NCBI RefSeq assembly: GCF_002160865.1
Contig: NZ_NFLJ01000002.1
Span: 49,015-113,014 of the forward strand
DNA length: 64,000 bases
Direction: 5' to 3'
Origin: Massiliimicrobium timonense
GTDB taxonomy: Bacteria > Bacillota_I > Bacilli_A > Erysipelotrichales > Coprobacillaceae
In this document: piece by piece, positions 19,804 to 27,194 of the stretch
Layout of the letters: each line of letters opens with the position of its first letter
How positions within the stretch are numbered: position 1 is the stretch's first letter
Made by a program: the position numbers and the translations under genes
Notes under the pieces: generated by a model
The model's database searches: none
The model's input: only the letters and a program-made list of their open reading frames with translations
What the model was told of the DNA's origin: nothing

Positions 19804-20292
19804 TTATTTTTTTTCTAACCATTTTTTTCTAGGATCTTTATTGATATTCTTTTTTGAATATTCTGGGTATTTTAGCATCCAATCTATAAATTGACTTTTA
19901 GTTATTGTACCGTTTTGGAATGCTTCGTATTCATCATACCAATCATGTAAGCTTTCAACGAGTGAATCCATTGCAATATTTTTATCTATAGTTAAATATA
20001 CTTTACCATCAATTTTTATAGGATGTAGACCATAAGAGAAATAATATTCAAATAAATTATACATGGCTCCATAATATGTATTAATATCAGGGTTATCTAA
20101 TGCCCATTCATTAACATCCAAGATACGAGCCATTTGTTCAATAATGTCTTTTCTAGGCATTTTTTTATCTGATTCATATTGGGATATACGTACATCGGCT
20201 TGTCTTTCAGGTATGTTCAAATTCATCCCTAATTGTTTCATTGTAAATCCTCTGAAATTTCGTATTCTCTTTAGTCTTTGACCAAATGACAT
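19804..20292 (-). CDS. XRE-family repressor of element A
   Basis: This 162-residue protein has an N-terminal Cro/C1 helix-turn-helix (about residues 4-60, FTMKQLGMNL...RISQYESDKKMPR) and a C-terminal part of unknown fold with several aromatic residues. The ATG at 20292 follows AAGGGGTG by about 10 bases. Codons upstream to 20331 also lack a stop but have no ribosome site. It is divergent from the excisionase-integrase genes across a promoter containing a TAATCT palindrome, so it is the likely repressor of element mobility. Confidence 0.82.
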   Translation of the reverse strand: MSFGQRLKRIRNFRGFTMKQLGMNLNIPERQADVRISQYESDKKMPRKDIIEQMARILDVNEWALDNPDINTYYGAMYNLFEYYFSYGLHPIKIDGKVYLTIDKNIAMDSLVESLHDWYDEYEAFQNGTITKSQFIDWMLKYPEYSKKNINKDPRKKWLEKK

Positions 20293-20399
20293 AAATATAC
20301 TCACCCCTTTCCCCTTAATTATAGCATGCATATCTTTAATGTAAAGAATATACTAAACTAAAATGATTAAAAATTAAACTAAAAAAATTAGAAAACATA

Positions 20400-20428
20400 T
20401 TGACTTAATCTATAAAGATTAGTATTAT
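20400..20428 (+). promoter_or_regulatory. Promoter with palindromic operator for the xis-int operon
   Basis: TTGACT (20400-20405) and TATTAT (20423-20428) are 17 bases apart. The spacer contains the palindrome TAATCT-ATAA-AGATTA (20406-20421). A third AGATTA half-site lies at about 20450, near the start of the operon. This placement suits steric repression by the divergent XRE protein. Confidence 0.65.
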
Positions 20429-20468
20429 AATATTGTACTAACTTTAAAAGATTAGGAGGTTGAGAAAA

Positions 20469-20687
20469 ATGAGTACAGAATTATTTATTAAGGCATCAGA
20501 AATAGCCGAAATCATGGGAAAATCTAAATCCTATGGATATAAGGTTGTAAGAACATTAAATAAGGAGTTGTCTGATAAAGGTTACATGATAGTTGAGGGA
20601 CAAACCAACAGACAGTATTTTTATGAAAGATTTTATGGAATGATACCAGAAAAAGGAGATGATAAAAATGCCGGTATATCAAAATGA
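20469..20687 (+). CDS. Excisionase-like HTH protein
   Basis: This 72-residue protein has a MerR/excisionase-type helix-turn-helix (ASEIAEIMGKSKSYGYKVVR, about residues 8-27) and a short basic wing. It resembles the small Xis-type proteins coded just before integrases in ICEs of Bacillota. The ATG at 20469 follows TAGGAGG by 8 bases. It overlaps the integrase start region and is the first gene of the mobility operon. Excisionase activity is inferred from size and position. Confidence 0.7.
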   Translation: MSTELFIKASEIAEIMGKSKSYGYKVVRTLNKELSDKGYMIVEGQTNRQYFYERFYGMIPEKGDDKNAGISK

Positions 20688-21765
20688 AAAAAATAAAACT
20701 TGGTTTGTTAAGTGTTATTACAAAGATTGGCAAGGAATAAATAGACCACACACTAAACGTGGATTTTTAAGAAAAACCGATGCCCAAAACTATGAACGTG
20801 AGTTTAAACTAAAAAAAGCACATTCTACTGATATGAAATTTTCTGATTTTATTGAAATATATGAGAGAGATTGTTTAGCTAGACTAAAGTACAATACAAA
20901 TATGACGAAAAAATATTTGATAAAAGATAAAATTCTTCCATATTTTGAAAATAGAAAATTAAATGAAATAACACCAGCTGATGTTATTGAATGGCAAAAT
21001 ACTTTGTTGGCTTATAGAGATAGTAAAGGTCATTGTTATAGTCAAACCTATTTAAAAACAATTCATAATCAATTGAGTGCTATATTCAATTATGCATGTA
21101 AATTTTATAATTTAGCAGATAATCCAGCCAGAAAAGCAGGAAATATGGGAAAAGAGCAATATGGAGAAATGTTGTTTTGGACAAAAGAAGAATATATTAA
21201 ATTCTCAGAGTCAATTATGGACAAGACAATTAGCTATATGGCATTTGAACTCTTATATTGGTGTGGGATTAGGTTAGGTGAGTTGTTAGCATTAACACCT
21301 GAGGATTTTGATTTGAAGACAGATACAGTCTCTATTACAAAGTCATATCAACGATTACAAGGTAAAGATTATATCACTGATCCAAAAACTAAAAAAAGTA
21401 TTAGAAAAATTAAAATGCCCCATTTTTTGACAGAAGAAATTGAAAATTATATTAATTCAATCTACAAATTAGAAAAAAATCAGAGAATATTTCAGATTAC
21501 TAAATCGTTTCTTCATCATGAGATGGATCGAGGATGTAAACTTGCAGGCGTAAAAAGAATTCGTATTCATGATTTACGACATTCACATGTATCTTTGTTG
21601 ATTGAGCTAGGATTTACACCATTAGCAATTGCAGAACGAGTAGGACATGAAAGTATTGATATAACTTATAGATATGCACATCTTTTCCCAACAAAAGGTG
21701 CAGAAATAGCAAATAAGTTGGATAAAGAAAAAGAGGAGGCAATGACATATGTCTGCAAAGAATAA
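20668..21765 (+). CDS. int: Tyrosine recombinase/integrase of element A
   Basis: This 365-residue phage-type integrase has an N-terminal AP2-like arm-binding region, a SAM-like core-binding domain (about residues 60-150) and a catalytic domain. The active-site residues are Arg in CGIRLGE (about 200), HxxR in HDLRH (about 300) and the nucleophile in YRYAH (about 334). I chose the ATG at 20668 with AAAGGAG upstream. It should recombine at the guaA end repeats. It is the only integrase of this kind in the window; the other belongs to the Tn916 family. Confidence 0.93.
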   Translation: MPVYQNEKNKTWFVKCYYKDWQGINRPHTKRGFLRKTDAQNYEREFKLKKAHSTDMKFSDFIEIYERDCLARLKYNTNMTKKYLIKDKILPYFENRKLNEITPADVIEWQNTLLAYRDSKGHCYSQTYLKTIHNQLSAIFNYACKFYNLADNPARKAGNMGKEQYGEMLFWTKEEYIKFSESIMDKTISYMAFELLYWCGIRLGELLALTPEDFDLKTDTVSITKSYQRLQGKDYITDPKTKKSIRKIKMPHFLTEEIENYINSIYKLEKNQRIFQITKSFLHHEMDRGCKLAGVKRIRIHDLRHSHVSLLIELGFTPLAIAERVGHESIDITYRYAHLFPTKGAEIANKLDKEKEEAMTYVCKE

Positions 21766-22111
21766 TGATATGCAAGGGAGATTTCGTAGAATCGTTGTTG
21801 CATTTCGTGTTTCACAAGAAGAAAGTGATGTAATTAATCGAATGGTTGCCTTATCTGGTCTAACTAAACAGGATTATCTTATTCGATGTACAAGTAATAC
21901 TGACATTGTTGTTCAAGGTAATCCATATGTATATCGCTCTTTGAAATATGAACTAAATCATTTTATTGATGAGTTTAAACATTTGGGGAATTTAGAGGAA
22001 ATAGAATTAGATGATTTAATAGTATTAAGGCGAGTTTTGGAAATTGTTATTGCAATGCATGATAAAAAAATGGCACAAATTAAAGTTCAAAAGGAGTCAC
22101 CTGAGAAATGA
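21749..22111 (+). CDS. RHH-like mobilization-associated protein
   Basis: This 120-residue protein has an N-terminal ribbon-helix-helix-like segment (IVVAFRVSQEESDVINRMVALSGLTKQDYLI is its extent, about residues 15-45), found in MobC-like relaxosome and copy-control proteins, followed by a helical region. It overlaps the integrase end by 17 bases and the primase start by 4. Being in the operon between integrase and replication genes, it may regulate either. The family is not firmly assigned. Confidence 0.6.
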   Translation: MSAKNNDMQGRFRRIVVAFRVSQEESDVINRMVALSGLTKQDYLIRCTSNTDIVVQGNPYVYRSLKYELNHFIDEFKHLGNLEEIELDDLIVLRRVLEIVIAMHDKKMAQIKVQKESPEK

Positions 22112-23811
22112 AGTCCTTACAATCTGAAGCTTTAATTTATGCTCAAAATCATTTTAAAATATTTCCGCTAAAAGTCAATTCAAAAAGTGAACAAGTCTTA
22201 AAATCTTGGAAAGAAGAAGCGGTAGATGATATTGATCAAGTAACAAAATGGTGGAATAATAATCCATTATATAATATTGGATTGAAAACAGGAAATGGTT
22301 TAGTTGTTATTGATGTTGATTGCAAAAATGGCAAGAATGGCATGGAACAATTAAAGCCATTTCTTGCCAACTTTCCTAAAACAAGAATAGCGAAGACTTG
22401 TAATGGTGGATATCATCTCTATTATAAGGTAAACAGAGAAGTTCGTAACTCGATTGCTTTAATGGAAGGAATAGATGTACGAGGTGATGGTGGTTATGTA
22501 TTAGCACCTCCCAGTGTTGTTGACGATAAATCTTATGCATGGGTCAACAATCTGCCGATAGCTGAAGCAAATGATGCAGTGTATGATTTTCTTTCTAAAA
22601 CGAAGAAAGACACAACGAAGTCATTGGATGATTGCTGTTTGATTCAAGAAGGGAAAAGAAATGACTACTTATTTAAAATGGCATGCTATTTACAGAAGAA
22701 AGGATTTCATGACGAATCGATTAGGCTTTGTATTGCTAAAGAGAATGAGAAGCGTTGCTACCCATCGTTAGAGATGAAAGAAGTCAATAGTATCTGTTCA
22801 AGTGCTTTAAACTATGATAAAGGCTTTATTCAAACGAAAAGAGAAGTGGAGTATGGCGGAAGATTTACTGCAAAAGAATTATTATCATCCGATATAAAAG
22901 AAGAACAGGATATTGTGGAAGATATGATTCCTATTGGTTTAACTTTGATTGGAGCTCCACAAAAAACTGGAAAGACATTCTTTGGATTACAGCTAGCCGA
23001 TGCAATTGCAAGTGGTAAAAAATTCTTAGGTAAAAATGTGAAACAAGGAACAGCCTTATATCTAGCATTTGAAGATCATAAGAATAAGATACAAAAGCGA
23101 TTAAAAACAATGAAGATTGAAGAAAAGGATAATCTTGTTGTTGATGTGCTGAAGTCAGATAATTATTTTGACTTAGAAAAAAGAATTCAAAAGGAGTTAG
23201 AAATCAATAAGGATTTGAGAGTGGTCGTTGTTGATACCTTTGCAAAGATGAGAAGAAATAAAGATAGAGATTATGATTCGGAATATTCTGAATCAACGTT
23301 GTATCATGAACTAGCTTTTAAATATAATTTGTCGATCATTCTAATCACTCATGTGAAAAAGGAAATAGATCCTAATCATCCTTTTGATTCCATTTATGGA
23401 AGCAGAGGGATAATAGCAGGAGCGGACAGTATTATCGTTTTGTTTAAAAGAAATTTCTTGTCCAAGAACCGACAGTTAGCAATTCAAGGAAAAGATTTTC
23501 CTGAGGAAGAACTGACGATCTGTCAAAATGAGATGTGTCTTTTTGAAATCGTTGAAAATGACTTCGATGAACAGATTGATGAGAATCTCAGTAAGGTCAT
23601 CAACTTCATTGTAAGAAATAAAGTTTATGAGGGATCTCATGAAACCTTATGCTCTAAATTATCATTAAAGCTAAGAGGAAAGGGACTGCAAATTCTTCTA
23701 ACCAAAAATAAAGATTTTCTTAAAGACTCATTCATAACGTATGAAATTCTACCGAGAACAAATAAGGCAAGACTAATGAGATTGGTTTATGAAGGTGATG
23801 AAGAAACATAA
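22108..23811 (+). CDS. Primase-polymerase/RepA-like helicase fusion
   Basis: This 567-residue protein combines an N-terminal bifunctional Prim-Pol domain (about residues 5-170, with VVIDVDCKNG acidic metal site and GGYHLYYK) and a C-terminal RecA-fold RepA-like ATPase (about 260-460). The ATPase has Walker A GAPQKTGKTF, Walker B VVVDTF and LITHVKK. Such proteins start replication of excised mobile elements. It is translationally coupled to the RHH gene. A 15-bp GC-rich inverted repeat directly after its stop could be its origin. Confidence 0.85.
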   Translation: MKSLQSEALIYAQNHFKIFPLKVNSKSEQVLKSWKEEAVDDIDQVTKWWNNNPLYNIGLKTGNGLVVIDVDCKNGKNGMEQLKPFLANFPKTRIAKTCNGGYHLYYKVNREVRNSIALMEGIDVRGDGGYVLAPPSVVDDKSYAWVNNLPIAEANDAVYDFLSKTKKDTTKSLDDCCLIQEGKRNDYLFKMACYLQKKGFHDESIRLCIAKENEKRCYPSLEMKEVNSICSSALNYDKGFIQTKREVEYGGRFTAKELLSSDIKEEQDIVEDMIPIGLTLIGAPQKTGKTFFGLQLADAIASGKKFLGKNVKQGTALYLAFEDHKNKIQKRLKTMKIEEKDNLVVDVLKSDNYFDLEKRIQKELEINKDLRVVVVDTFAKMRRNKDRDYDSEYSESTLYHELAFKYNLSIILITHVKKEIDPNHPFDSIYGSRGIIAGADSIIVLFKRNFLSKNRQLAIQGKDFPEEELTICQNEMCLFEIVENDFDEQIDENLSKVINFIVRNKVYEGSHETLCSKLSLKLRGKGLQILLTKNKDFLKDSFITYEILPRTNKARLMRLVYEGDEET

Positions 23812-23817
23812 AAATTG

Positions 23818-23868
23818 GTGACGGTGTGACGGTGTTTCGGTATAGCAAAGTGTCCGTCACACCGTCAC
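23818..23868. repeat. Perfect 15-bp GC-rich inverted repeat
   Basis: GTGACGGTGTGACGG (23818-23832) and its exact complement (23854-23868) flank a 21-base loop and are built from repeated GTGACG units. There is no T run, so termination is unlikely. The position after the primase gene suggests a replication origin or a single-strand initiation site for element A. Confidence 0.6.
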
Positions 23869-23879
23869 TCGTCACTTCA

Positions 23880-23960
23880 ATTAAAATTCACGATATATGT
23901 ATTAGCAAGCAACGTATTTTGTCCCCAAAATACAATCAAGTTGGACGGTGCCAACAACGA
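23880..23960 (+). other. Candidate oriT of element A
   Basis: Just before mobC lies the palindrome GTATTTT-GTCCCC-AAAATAC (23914-23933), followed by GTTGG-ACGGTG-CCAAC (23940-23955). Hairpins next to a nick site immediately upstream of mobC and relaxase genes are the usual layout of a mobilizable element's transfer origin. The nick position is not identified. Confidence 0.45.
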
Positions 23961-23974
23961 AAGGATGTGGAATA

Positions 23975-24289
23975 ATGAAACGAAATCATGAAATCAAGAT
24001 TCGATTTAACGAAAAAGAATTTGAACAGCTGACGGAAAAAGTTCGTAAATCAAAACTCAGCAGAGAGAAGTTTATTCGTCAATGTATTTTGAAAAAATCA
24101 GTCAAAGAACCACCTCATTTGGATTATTATAAGTTATTAAATGAGTTCAATCATATAGGAAATAATCTCAATCAAATCGCTAAATCTTTAAATAGTAGAC
24201 AGGATAATTCATCATTTCTTGTTGAGGTTACGATTGAAGAATTAAGAAATATGATTAAAAATTTGGATGAAAAGGTAAGGGGTGATTAA
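23975..24289 (+). CDS. mobC: MobC-like relaxosome protein
   Basis: This 104-residue protein has an N-terminal ribbon-helix-helix segment (IKIRFNEKEFEQLTEKVRKSK spans roughly residues 7-27, then SREKFIRQ) and the conserved MobC block LLNEFNHIGNNLNQIAK (about residues 54-70). MobC aids strand opening at oriT for the relaxase. The ATG at 23975 follows AAAGGATG; codons upstream to 23948 lack a good site. It overlaps the relaxase start by 8 bases. Confidence 0.85.
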   Translation: MKRNHEIKIRFNEKEFEQLTEKVRKSKLSREKFIRQCILKKSVKEPPHLDYYKLLNEFNHIGNNLNQIAKSLNSRQDNSSFLVEVTIEELRNMIKNLDEKVRGD

Positions 24290-25556
24290 AGCAGTAACTG
24301 CAATTTGGGCGATAAGAGATCGTTTGGATAATGCCATTAAGTATGTAGAAGATGATGAAAAGACAATTGAAAAAGCCTTTGACTATATCAGCAATGATGA
24401 GAAAACAGATGGCCAAAAATATGCAACTTATCTCAATTGTGATGCATTTCAACCACAAAAATCTATGAGCACTACAAAGAAAATGTTCGATGATACAAAA
24501 CCAATTGTTGCATATCATGGTTACCAGTCTTTCAAAATTGGAGAGGTGACTGCTGATGTTGCACACGAAATTGGTGTAAGGTTAGCTCAGGAATTATATG
24601 CAGATCGATTTGAAGTTATCGTTGCTACACACCTAGATAAGAAGCATGTTCATAATCATATTCTCTTAAACTCAACATCATTTGTTGATGGGAAACGCTT
24701 CTGTAATACGAAAAAAGATTACAGAAAAATGCAGGAAACCTCTGATAAATTATGCTTGGAATATGGTTTATTTGTCATTAAAAATCCTCAGTACAAGTCA
24801 AAAAAAGTCAACTATCATGTATTAAATTCTTATATGAAGGACATCAAAAAAGATATGGATATTCTAGTTGAACAAAGTAGTTTTGTGGATGTGTTTTGGG
24901 ATAACATGAAGAAAAAAGGATATGCTCTCGAAAGAATTGGAGAAGAATATGCCATTTATCATCCGTATTATTCAGAACCAATCTTTCTAAAAACGTTAGG
25001 GGAACAATACCATTATGAAAATATTGAAGACAGATTAATCGATAAAAGAATACTTCCACAAGAAACTGAACATACAAAAAGTTATTATCAGTGCAAAGAA
25101 TATTATAAAAAGTATAAGAAAAAACAACTCACTGGACCTGCAGGAATAAGAGTAGCTTATCTTATTTCATTAAATGTTTTACCAACTCGTAAACAAAAAT
25201 TATCAAAGGAAGCAAGGCAAGCATTAAGAAAACTGGATATGTTTGTGAAAGAAATTGAATTGTTATATCATAACAAAATTGAAGATATAAACCAATTGGA
25301 TGACTATCAACAAGTAAAACAGAATGAATTAGATAAACTAATCAAAGAAAGAAAATACTGTTATTATCGTCGAATGAAAGCTACTAGCGAAGAGGAAAAA
25401 GATGAGTGGTCAGCAAAAGCAAAACAATTTACACCAGCAATTAAAAAGTTAAGAATGGAAGTCAAAGCATGTGATAACATTCGAAATAGAAGCTTTAAAG
25501 ATGATGTAGAACGTATCGCATGGAAGAAAATAAAACAAAGAGAACAGTCACGTTAG
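24282..25556 (+). CDS. MOBP-type relaxase
   Basis: This 424-residue relaxase has the metal-binding three-His motif in HLDKKHVHNH (about residues 118-127) and N-terminal Tyr residues (such as in KYVEDD and DYIS) that could supply the nucleophile. The C-terminal half is basic and helical, ending with charged coiled-coil sequence. It would nick at oriT and lead the strand into a helper mating channel. It starts at GTG with TAAGGGG upstream, inside the mobC end. Confidence 0.9.
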   Translation: MIKAVTAIWAIRDRLDNAIKYVEDDEKTIEKAFDYISNDEKTDGQKYATYLNCDAFQPQKSMSTTKKMFDDTKPIVAYHGYQSFKIGEVTADVAHEIGVRLAQELYADRFEVIVATHLDKKHVHNHILLNSTSFVDGKRFCNTKKDYRKMQETSDKLCLEYGLFVIKNPQYKSKKVNYHVLNSYMKDIKKDMDILVEQSSFVDVFWDNMKKKGYALERIGEEYAIYHPYYSEPIFLKTLGEQYHYENIEDRLIDKRILPQETEHTKSYYQCKEYYKKYKKKQLTGPAGIRVAYLISLNVLPTRKQKLSKEARQALRKLDMFVKEIELLYHNKIEDINQLDDYQQVKQNELDKLIKERKYCYYRRMKATSEEEKDEWSAKAKQFTPAIKKLRMEVKACDNIRNRSFKDDVERIAWKKIKQREQSR

Positions 25557-25568
25557 GAGGAAAAGTAG

Positions 25569-25922
25569 ATGAAAGAAATGAAGTACCAACAAGTAGGAGA
25601 TTATGAATTTCCAGTTCTAAAACAAGAAGAATCATTACCTAATTTAACAAGATTTGGACGAATGTATTTGAAACATTTAAAAGAAAATTATAAAGCACAT
25701 TATCTAGCGTTACTTGCAGAAAATAAGCTAAATGATGAACTGTTATCAATGGATCATCAGATGAATGATCGATATAATGTATTAGTAAAGCAACTTATGG
25801 AAGAAAGAAGTGTCAATGAAGAACTAAAAGAAAAAGATCAAATGAGATGGGTGCAGGAAATGAACAACATAAAAAATAGTGCTGAAGAAACATTGTTTGA
25901 TGAGTTTCTTAATATAAGATAA
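25569..25922 (+). CDS. TnpV-like transposon protein
   Basis: This 117-residue protein matches TnpV of clostridial mobilizable transposons in pattern: an N-terminal FPVL...E...LTRFGRMYLKHLKEN (about residues 14-40) and a C-terminal QMRWVQEMNNIKNSAEE (about 92-108). Its role is unknown and it is usually found beside relaxase genes. It starts 12 bases after the relaxase and ends before a terminator, closing the mobility operon. Confidence 0.82.
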   Translation: MKEMKYQQVGDYEFPVLKQEESLPNLTRFGRMYLKHLKENYKAHYLALLAENKLNDELLSMDHQMNDRYNVLVKQLMEERSVNEELKEKDQMRWVQEMNNIKNSAEETLFDEFLNIR

Positions 25923-25942
25923 AAAATACTTATCACGTTTAT

Positions 25943-25970
25943 AAAAGCTCGCATCAATATGCGAGTTTTT
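25943..25970 (+). terminator. Terminator of the mobility operon
   Basis: CTCGCAT (25948-25954) pairs with ATGCGAG (25959-25965) around CAAT, with an A-rich 5' side and five T residues after the stem. Confidence 0.85.
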
Positions 25971-26023
25971 ATGTTGATTTAACTAATGATAAAAGGATAT
26001 AATAATATTTACAGGAGGTCATT

Positions 26024-26263
26024 ATGGCTATTTCATATAATAAATTATGGAAGTTATTGATTGATAAAAATATGAGTGCTTCCGAATTAAGAAAAGGAGC
26101 AGGTATTGCACCAAATACAATGACAAGGATGAGAAAAAATCAAGAAGTGTCATTAGCTGTTTTAGAAAGGATATGTCATTATATAGAGTGTGATTTTGGA
26201 GATTTGATTGAATACGTTAAAGATAATTTAAAAGATGAAGGTGGTGTGAATCACTGTGATTGA
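26024..26263 (+). CDS. Small Cro/C1-type regulator of the restriction operon
   Basis: This 79-residue HTH protein has the pattern LWKLLIDKNMSASELRK (about residues 6-22) followed by SLAVLERICHYIECDFGDLIEY, typical of the YozG/HTH_26 group. It overlaps the next gene by 8 bases and precedes a restriction-modification pair, the position of a C protein that delays endonuclease expression. AGGAGG lies 6 bases upstream of its ATG. Confidence 0.82.
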   Translation: MAISYNKLWKLLIDKNMSASELRKGAGIAPNTMTRMRKNQEVSLAVLERICHYIECDFGDLIEYVKDNLKDEGGVNHCD

Positions 26264-27194
26264 TATTATTGAAGAAGAGTTAATGAATATGTCGGTAAAG
26301 GTTTTTAATGTACTGTTAAAGGATAGAACAACAAAGAAAAATATTTGCTGGGCAACAGATCATTATATTGCCTTTGGTGATGCATATTATCCACAAGAAC
26401 CTATCACTAAAGATCTTATTACTGGAAAAAACTCTCATATTATTTCGCCAAGAGTTGCGAAAACATTAGAGGATCAGACGAAAAGAACGAAGGAAAAAGC
26501 AGAAGTTTTTACTCCTTCATGGGTGTGTAATGAACAAAACAATTTAATTGATGAAGCATGGTTTTGTCGTAAAGATGTTTTTAATAAAACAGTAGGACAA
26601 ACATGGATTACAAATAAAGAAAATATCGTTTTTCCATCAAATAAAAATTGGAGAAAATATGTTGATGCTAGAAGATTAGAAATAAGCTGTGGAGAAGCAC
26701 CTTATTTAGTAAGTAGATATGATACTGTCACTGGTAAGGAAATACCGCTGGAAGACAGAATAGGTTTATTAGATAGAAAGTTTCGAGTTGTTAATGAAAA
26801 TACAGTAAGTGAAGAAGATTGGTTTGAGTGGGTAAAAAGAGCTTATGAAAGTACATATGGTTATGAATACCAGGGAGATAGCTTGCTACTTGCTAGAGAA
26901 AATTTGCTTTACACATTTATTGAAAACATGGAGTATAAGTTCTCTCATAAACCTAGTGAAGAGCAACTTTTGACCATTGCAAAAATAATTTCATGGAATC
27001 TATGGCAAATGGATGGCATAACATTGAATGCTCCTTATAGTGAGCGTGAAAGAGTTAATACACAATTGTCTATTTTTGATTTCTTGGATAATGAAGAAAT
27101 CTCGGAAAAAGAACCAATTCCATGTAAAATATATGATTGGAGAGCAAATACAAGTATAGAATTTAAAAGTATAATGAATGGAGGAGTTAAGTAA
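26256..27194 (+). CDS. Restriction-modification subunit carrying methylase motifs X and I
   Basis: This 312-residue protein has KAEVFTPSWVCN (about residues 85-96), which resembles motif X of N6-adenine methylases. LEISCGEAPYLVSRYD (about 146-161) resembles the SAM-binding motif I (E..CGxxPFL). No catalytic NPPY motif is present. In related pairs this protein is labelled restriction endonuclease subunit M and lies directly before a large helicase-methylase, as here. It overlaps that gene by 1 base. It probably completes the methyltransferase with its partner, which is inference. Confidence 0.72.
   Translation: MIDIIEEELMNMSVKVFNVLLKDRTTKKNICWATDHYIAFGDAYYPQEPITKDLITGKNSHIISPRVAKTLEDQTKRTKEKAEVFTPSWVCNEQNNLIDEAWFCRKDVFNKTVGQTWITNKENIVFPSNKNWRKYVDARRLEISCGEAPYLVSRYDTVTGKEIPLEDRIGLLDRKFRVVNENTVSEEDWFEWVKRAYESTYGYEYQGDSLLLARENLLYTFIENMEYKFSHKPSEEQLLTIAKIISWNLWQMDGITLNAPYSERERVNTQLSIFDFLDNEEISEKEPIPCKIYDWRANTSIEFKSIMNGGVK

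Noticed and set aside
23818..23868. CRISPR-like reading of the GTGACG repeats
   Set aside because: There is only one inverted pair with a 21-base loop, no regular spacers and no cas genes in the window.
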